From CAZCQP01 sp964500895 (GTDB lineage Bacteria > Bacillota > Clostridia > Lachnospirales > JAISER01): a stretch of DNA of 64,000 bases. Every line of letters starts with the position of its first letter. Position 1 is the stretch's first letter. Positions 59,171 to 64,000 of the stretch are shown piece after piece. A program made the position numbers and the translations under genes. Location: positions 1 to 64,000 of the forward strand of contig CAZCQP010000004.1 in assembly GCA_964500895.1 (NCBI GenBank). The letters are read 5' to 3'. Below the pieces are notes generated by a model that had not been told where the DNA came from, did no database searches, and saw only the letters and a list, made by a program, of their open reading frames with translations.

Positions 59171-59614
59171 TTAAGAAGCCTGACCATATGCCTCTGCTTT
59201 ATCCAAAGCGCTGCGAATGGCCTTGATTAATATTTCTTCTGTGTAGGCTGTGTCACGGGTTATGGGTACGTTTAAGTTTTGTGTGGTGATAATCTCTTGA
59301 GCCAGCGTATCCATTGTGGGCTGGAACAATGGATAGAACACCGTTTGGATTTCGTCCATGTTTTCTAAATTGATAGACACAATTTCATTCTCATCCACGG
59401 TAACTGCCACCTTCACCGGGTTGTTGTAAAGAATGATTTCGGAATAATATGTACCTGGCTCGTAAAGTGCAGCGGACTCTGGGTTCTCTGTTTTACCCCT
59501 GGGCATAAAAATGAGAATGAGAAAAACAATAAGAATGAGTCCAATCGCCACGAACGCCACATTCTTGATGATCTCCTTTAGCTGAAAAACAACAATTTTA
59601 GTGCCGCCCATCAT
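59171..59614 (-). CDS. Membrane protein with FMN-bind-like domain
   Basis: 147 residues; one membrane helix (about 15-37). The outside part follows the FMN-bind pattern: YEPGTYYSEIILYNNPVKVAVTVDENEIVSI at residues 51-81, then TRDTAYTEEILIKAIRSALDKA where SGAT-type flavin sites occur. The SGA/T flavin-attachment motif itself is not kept (TRDTAY), so flavin binding is doubtful. It starts with AAGGAGG upstream. Placed between htrA and flhA; role unknown. Confidence 0.65.
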   Translation of the reverse strand: MMGGTKIVVFQLKEIIKNVAFVAIGLILIVFLILIFMPRGKTENPESAALYEPGTYYSEIILYNNPVKVAVTVDENEIVSINLENMDEIQTVFYPLFQPTMDTLAQEIITTQNLNVPITRDTAYTEEILIKAIRSALDKAEAYGQAS

Positions 59615-59875
59615 GTGTTTCCTCCTTATACGCTTCGTGTTATTAGTGTATTAAGCGTAAAAATAAAATATGCATGAAATTGCTTCTAACTTTATGATGC
59701 ACTTCATGGAGCGTATGGTTATAATTTTTTCCATTTATGCAAAAAATACTGGAAATATGGTTTGACTTCAAGTATAATATGAAACATATACCATTTGGAC
59801 GATTGCGGCAGGGGCTTGAATGCTGCCGTGGATATATTTGATAGACGGACTGATTGAATAAAGAGGAGTTAGCGA

Positions 59876-61918
59876 ATGAGGTTAAGAGAGGCCATTCTGG
59901 GCGTTTTTGTTATTGCCATTATTTTGGTTATCATTATTCCGTTGAACACAGGCCTTTTAGATTTTCTTTTAATGTTAAACATTGGCATGGGTATTATTAT
60001 TATTCTGGATGCGCTCTACTCTAAAGAAGCGCTGGACATGTCTTTGTTCCCCACGTTGCTGCTGATTTTAACCCTGTATCGGCTGGCTTTAAACGTGTCT
60101 ACCACCCGTTTGATTTTAAGCGGGGCTTATGCAGGGCAAGTGGTGGAAACCTTTGGGCAGTTCGTGGCCAAAGGTAATTTAATTGTGGGTGTTGTTATGT
60201 TCATTGTTATCACGTTGGTGAACTTTTTGGTTATTACCAAAGGTTCGGAACGTGTAGCAGAAGTAACCGCTCGCTTTACCTTGGACGCCTTGCCCGGTAA
60301 GCAAATGGCCATTGACGCAGACTTAAACACCGGCTTAATAGACGAAGAGGAAGCAAAAGCCCGGCGTAAAAAAATTCAAGATGAAGCCAATTTTTACGGT
60401 GCCATGGACGGTGCCAGCAAGTTTGTTAAAGGCGATGCCATCATGGGCATTGTCATTGGTTTTGTAAACGTTATTGGCGGCCTTATTCTGGGCACCACAG
60501 GCCTTGGTGGGGAAAAAATGACGCTGATGGAAGCTGCCCAGCGTTACTCCATCTTAACCATTGGTGACGGTTTGTCCAGCCAGATTCCGGCGCTGCTTAT
60601 TTCTGTGGCCACCGGTATTTTGGTAACGAAAGCCACCAGTGAAAACACCATTACCTCCAACATTGCCAAGCAGGTTTTAAACGAACCCATTGTGTTTTAC
60701 ATCACCGGTGCCATGCTGGTGTTTTTAGGCGTTGTTATGCCTTTTCCACGCATCATCTTTATACCCTTTGGCTTCCTGCTCATTGGATTGGCCTATTATA
60801 GAAGCAGGCACATTCAAATGGAGGCCATCGAGCAGGAAATGATGGCAGACGACTCGGAAGCCAATGAAATTCGCCGCCCGGAAAACGTGGTATCTCTGTT
60901 AAATGTAGACCCCATTTTGCTGCTGTTTGGCTACGGGCTCATTCCCTTGGTAGACTCTAGCCAAGGGGGTGACTTGCTGGACCGTGTGGTTATGATTCGT
61001 CGGCAAATTGCCTTGGAACTTGGGGCCATTGTGCCTGTTATTCGCTTGCGGGACGACATTAAATTAAGCCCCAACCAATACCGCATTTTAATTAAAGGGG
61101 TAGAAGTGGCAGAAGGGGACATTATGTTTGACCATTACATGGCCATGAACCCCGGCTATGTGGAAGAAGAAATTGACGGTATTGAAACCGTGGAACCTTA
61201 TTTAGGTTTGCCAGCTTTGTGGATTTCCGAATCCCAAAGAGAGCGGGCGGAAGCTTTTGGCTATACGGTGGTAGACCCGCCAGCCATCATCGCCACCCAT
61301 CTGACAGAGATTATTAAGAGCCACTTAAATGAGCTGTTGTCTAGGCAAGATGTACAAACCCTCATTAACAATGTGAAGGAAACCAACGCCGTACTGGTGG
61401 ATGAACTGGTGCCTAAACTGATGTCTATTGGTGACATTCAAAAAGTGTTGGCCAATCTGTTGAAAGAAGGCGTTTCCATTCGGGACTTGGTAACCATTTT
61501 GGAAACGCTGGCAGACTATGCCCATGTAACCCGGGACACAGACATGCTCACAGAATATGTGCGGCAGGCTCTTCGCCGGGCAATTAGTAGGCATTATTTT
61601 GAAGGTGAGGTCAACAACGTCATCACCTTAGACCCGGAACTGGAGCAGCAAATTATGGGCAACGTGCAGCAGACCGAGCAAGGTTCCTATTTAGCCTTGG
61701 ACCCTGGGGTGACCCAGCGCATTTTTGACAATTTAGGTAAAGAAACAATGAAGTTAACTTCTATGGGTTTGCAGCCCATTATCCTTACCTCGCCCATTGT
61801 GCGTATTTACTTCAAACGCTTGGTGGAGCAGGTTGCGCCGGATTTAGTGGTGCTTTCTTATAATGAGATTGACCCTGCCTCTGAAATTCAATCCGTTGGG
61901 ATGGTGAGCCTTGCGTGA
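59876..61918 (+). CDS. flhA: Flagellar export gate protein FlhA
   Basis: 680 residues, typical length. Eight membrane helices fill the first 320 residues; the FHIPEP region reads TTRLILSGAYAGQVVETFGQFV and the conserved cytoplasmic loop DALPGKQMAIDADLNTG. The C-terminal cytoplasmic domain (about 340-680) binds export chaperones and ends RLVEQVAPDLVVLSYNEI. It is part of the type III export gate at the flagellar base. GAGGAG precedes the ATG. Overlaps flhF by 4 bases. Confidence 0.97.
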   Translation: MRLREAILGVFVIAIILVIIIPLNTGLLDFLLMLNIGMGIIIILDALYSKEALDMSLFPTLLLILTLYRLALNVSTTRLILSGAYAGQVVETFGQFVAKGNLIVGVVMFIVITLVNFLVITKGSERVAEVTARFTLDALPGKQMAIDADLNTGLIDEEEAKARRKKIQDEANFYGAMDGASKFVKGDAIMGIVIGFVNVIGGLILGTTGLGGEKMTLMEAAQRYSILTIGDGLSSQIPALLISVATGILVTKATSENTITSNIAKQVLNEPIVFYITGAMLVFLGVVMPFPRIIFIPFGFLLIGLAYYRSRHIQMEAIEQEMMADDSEANEIRRPENVVSLLNVDPILLLFGYGLIPLVDSSQGGDLLDRVVMIRRQIALELGAIVPVIRLRDDIKLSPNQYRILIKGVEVAEGDIMFDHYMAMNPGYVEEEIDGIETVEPYLGLPALWISESQRERAEAFGYTVVDPPAIIATHLTEIIKSHLNELLSRQDVQTLINNVKETNAVLVDELVPKLMSIGDIQKVLANLLKEGVSIRDLVTILETLADYAHVTRDTDMLTEYVRQALRRAISRHYFEGEVNNVITLDPELEQQIMGNVQQTEQGSYLALDPGVTQRIFDNLGKETMKLTSMGLQPIILTSPIVRIYFKRLVEQVAPDLVVLSYNEIDPASEIQSVGMVSLA

Positions 61919-63180
61919 AAGTGAAGAAGTTTGAAGCCAGAACGGAGCAAGAAGCCATAGAAATGGTGAAGGCAGAGTTGGGGTTGGATGCGTTGGTTTT
62001 AAGCATTAAAAAAACCCAACCTAAAGGGTTTTTTGCCCCATTCCGCAAGCCTTCAGTGGAAGTGACCGTGGCCCATTCCGAAAAGGAACCCCGGCACACT
62101 TTTAAAAGTGAATTGTCTAAAACTAAATTTATGCTGGATATGGTCGTTAAAGCGGATGAACAGCCCAAAAGTGCTGTGCCTTCCCAACCGGAAACACCTG
62201 TGGCAAGCAACCCCAATGCGTATAAATTTGATAGCAAAAGGGAAAGTAAAAACGACCACAGCCAAAAAGTGTCCCAGCTTGAAAAGCAGTTGGAAGAAAC
62301 AGAACAAATGCTGAACCAAGCCATGGCCCGGTTGGCTGTTAATGTGCATAAACCTTTTAATGATGGCAGAATATATGAAAACAACTTGATTCAAATTTTT
62401 TACGAAACCCTCACGGCACAAGGGGTTACCCCGAAAATTGCCCAGGAAATATTAGAGGACGTTCATGCAGTTGAAGATGACATTGACTTGACCACCATTG
62501 TGAAGGTGGTATACCAGAAGCTATTGAATGTTTTGGGCAAATCTCAAAGCATTAATCTAGAAAAGCCGCCCGAAAATCAACCGTTGCTGCTTATCTTTAT
62601 TGGCCCTACAGGTGTGGGTAAAACCACCACCATTGCAAAACTTTCCTCCTTGTTTATACTTAACCATGGCTTAAAGGTTGGTTTTATTACAGCAGACACC
62701 TACCGCATTGCAGCGGTGGAACAGCTTAAAACCTATGCAGAAATTTTAAACATAGACATTGGTGTGGTGTATAACAACGAAGACCTGGCCAACCACATAC
62801 GCACCATGGGCGCTAAAAATGACGTGATCATGGTGGACACCGCTGGAAGGTCCCACCAATGTGAGGAAACGTTGAAAGAGTTGCATACGTTACTGGCCAT
62901 AACGCCGGAAAGCCGGCAGTTTTTGGTATTAAGCGCCACCACCAAATACGAAGATTTACTGAACATTGTTAACACGTATTCAAGTTTTACAGATTTTGAT
63001 ATTATTTTTACCAAATTAGACGAAACCGCTTGTTTGGGTTCTATATTAAATATTTGCTATGTAACGGGCAGAAATATCGCTTATGTAGCCAATGGGCAAA
63101 ACGTGCCCGATGATATTGAAAGCGTTCAGCCCGAAAAGCTGGCAAAAGCGTTATTGGGGTTAGGGGGAAACATCGCTTGA
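61915..63180 (+). CDS. flhF: Flagellar SRP-like GTPase FlhF
   Basis: 421 residues. A variable N-terminal basic region, then a helical N domain and the SRP GTPase G domain: GPTGVGKTTTIAKL (P-loop), DTYRIAAVEQLKTYAEIL, VDTAGRSH and TKLDET. It directs placement of flagella. The stop overlaps the flhG start by 4 bases. Confidence 0.95.
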   Translation: MKVKKFEARTEQEAIEMVKAELGLDALVLSIKKTQPKGFFAPFRKPSVEVTVAHSEKEPRHTFKSELSKTKFMLDMVVKADEQPKSAVPSQPETPVASNPNAYKFDSKRESKNDHSQKVSQLEKQLEETEQMLNQAMARLAVNVHKPFNDGRIYENNLIQIFYETLTAQGVTPKIAQEILEDVHAVEDDIDLTTIVKVVYQKLLNVLGKSQSINLEKPPENQPLLLIFIGPTGVGKTTTIAKLSSLFILNHGLKVGFITADTYRIAAVEQLKTYAEILNIDIGVVYNNEDLANHIRTMGAKNDVIMVDTAGRSHQCEETLKELHTLLAITPESRQFLVLSATTKYEDLLNIVNTYSSFTDFDIIFTKLDETACLGSILNICYVTGRNIAYVANGQNVPDDIESVQPEKLAKALLGLGGNIA

Positions 63181-64000
63181 TAGACCAGGCAAACAAGCTG
63201 AGAGATTTAGTGAAAAGTTCAAGAGAAGCAGAAGAAGCAAAGGCCGGTGTACAGGACCAGCAAGCATCCGTTCAGCAGCCTGTGGAATCTTTAGGGCTTA
63301 CCTCTCGGGTCATTACAGTAACCAGTGGAAAGGGTGGCGTTGGTAAAACCAACTTCACCACCAACTTAGCCATCCAGTTTGCCAAATACGGCAAACGTGT
63401 GGTCATTATTGATACAGATTTTGGTTTGGCCAACATTGAAATATTGTTTGGGCTTATTCCCAAATACAGCTTTGCCGATGTATTATATAATGGCAAAACC
63501 ATTTATGAAATACTAACCCCTGGGCCTATGGGCATACAATTTTTATCAGGGGGTTCCGGCCTGGGAGAACTGGCCAATATTTCCAACGAGCAAGTTAACT
63601 ATTTGCTTGAAAATTTTGCGGTGCTGGATACATTGGCCGATGTGGTGCTCATTGATACAGGGGCAGGCATTTCCAATGTGGTGATGAATTTTATTAAAGC
63701 TTCTAGCGAAACGGTGATTATCACCACCCCAGAGCCAACATCCATTACCGATGCTTATGCCATTATGAAAATGATGAAGGAAAGCGGAAGCAGGCTGCCT
63801 TCGTTTAAAATAGTTGTAAATAGGGCAGACAGCGAAGAAGAAGGCAAAGAAATTTTTGCCAAGCTTAACATGGTGACGGAACGGTTTTTGTCAATGCCTA
63901 TTACCGATTTGGGCGCCATTCCAACAGACCGCCAGCTTGTTCAGGCGGTTAAGCAACAAAAGCCGGTGTCTATTTGCTTTCCCCAGTCGGAATCTGCCAA
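63177..64000 (+). CDS. flhG: FlhG/MinD-like ATPase controlling flagellar number, 3' end outside window
   Basis: The 274 visible codons start at the TTG at 63177 inside flhF. The deviant Walker A SGKGGVGKTNFTTNLA, IDTDFGLANIEILFG (Walker A') and VLIDTGAGISN (Walker B region) define the ParA/MinD family. The N-terminal 30 residues (ANKLRDLVKSS) resemble the FlhF-activating DQAxxLR motif of FlhG. It regulates FlhF and flagellar number. Family length is about 290, so only about 20 residues are missing. Confidence 0.94.
   Translation, partial: MIDQANKLRDLVKSSREAEEAKAGVQDQQASVQQPVESLGLTSRVITVTSGKGGVGKTNFTTNLAIQFAKYGKRVVIIDTDFGLANIEILFGLIPKYSFADVLYNGKTIYEILTPGPMGIQFLSGGSGLGELANISNEQVNYLLENFAVLDTLADVVLIDTGAGISNVVMNFIKASSETVIITTPEPTSITDAYAIMKMMKESGSRLPSFKIVVNRADSEEEGKEIFAKLNMVTERFLSMPITDLGAIPTDRQLVQAVKQQKPVSICFPQSESA

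Noticed and set aside
59773..59778. TATAAT box upstream of flhA as promoter
   Set aside because: The matching -35 position (about 59750) agrees poorly with the consensus, so it was not listed as a feature.

Overview
This window is most likely from an anaerobic, motile Bacillota of the class Clostridia. The gene content supports this: a PadR/DUF1048 pair, a clostridial-type NADP-dependent glutamate dehydrogenase, an EpsG-type polymerase, a YuaF/FloT pair, flagellar flhA-flhF-flhG, and a hisZ-G-D-B-H-A-F-IE operon. A monomethylamine methyltransferase gene (mtmB) carries an in-frame UAG at the pyrrolysine position, so the genome should also hold pyl genes outside the window. A run of 10 Ns at 38335-38344 shows that the sequence is a scaffold. 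No tRNA, rRNA, CRISPR array, insertion sequence or prophage integrase was seen.

Layout. 1-3140: a partial ABC ATPase, a YbjQ-family protein and a TetR regulator on the minus strand, then PadR, DUF1048 and a frameshifted, truncated ABC ATPase on the plus strand. 3145-4476: gdhA. 4855-36927: a contractile injection system (CIS) of the extracellular/phage-tail-like (Afp/PVC) family. 36998-38332: a berberine-bridge-type FAD oxidase. 38479-40548: mtmC-mtmB. 41028-42739: an iron alcohol dehydrogenase and a cupin. 42810-49323: the his operon behind an attenuator whose leader peptide contains three consecutive His codons. 49368-53141: an M20 peptidase, two small envelope proteins and EpsG. 53300-59614: NfeD, flotillin, a GH18 protein, an HtrA protease and an FMN-bind-like protein. 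59876-64000: flhA, flhF and the start of flhG.

The CIS locus is the main interest. A divergent AAA+ ATPase (Afp15-like) faces an operon for one sheath, two tube proteins, tail assembly proteins, a very repetitive 1086-residue protein (ruler/tape-measure candidate), an Afp7-like protein without LysM, separate hub and spike proteins, gp25, two J-type baseplate proteins, a tail protein I-like protein and a protein with a YFYGKLL motif. A PAAR-like tip (DUF4280) and a Pvc16/DUF4255 cap protein follow after one inserted gene. No tail-fibre gene was recognised.

Between the baseplate genes and the tip gene, in the same orientation and often overlapping, lie five envelope proteins. They are (1) a degenerate Ser/Thr-kinase-like domain, one membrane helix and an external LysM; (2) a four-helix receptor with HAMP, a class III cyclase fold lacking both metal-binding Asp residues, and a TPR-like tail; (3) a membrane-anchored MORN-repeat protein; (4) a TolC-like coiled-coil exported protein; (5) an exported protein ending in a copper-amine-oxidase-N-like (stalk) domain. 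I infer a CIS tethered to the cell envelope, assembled or fired in response to a signal relayed by pseudo-enzymes, rather than a freely released particle. This inference rests on gene order and fold resemblance only.
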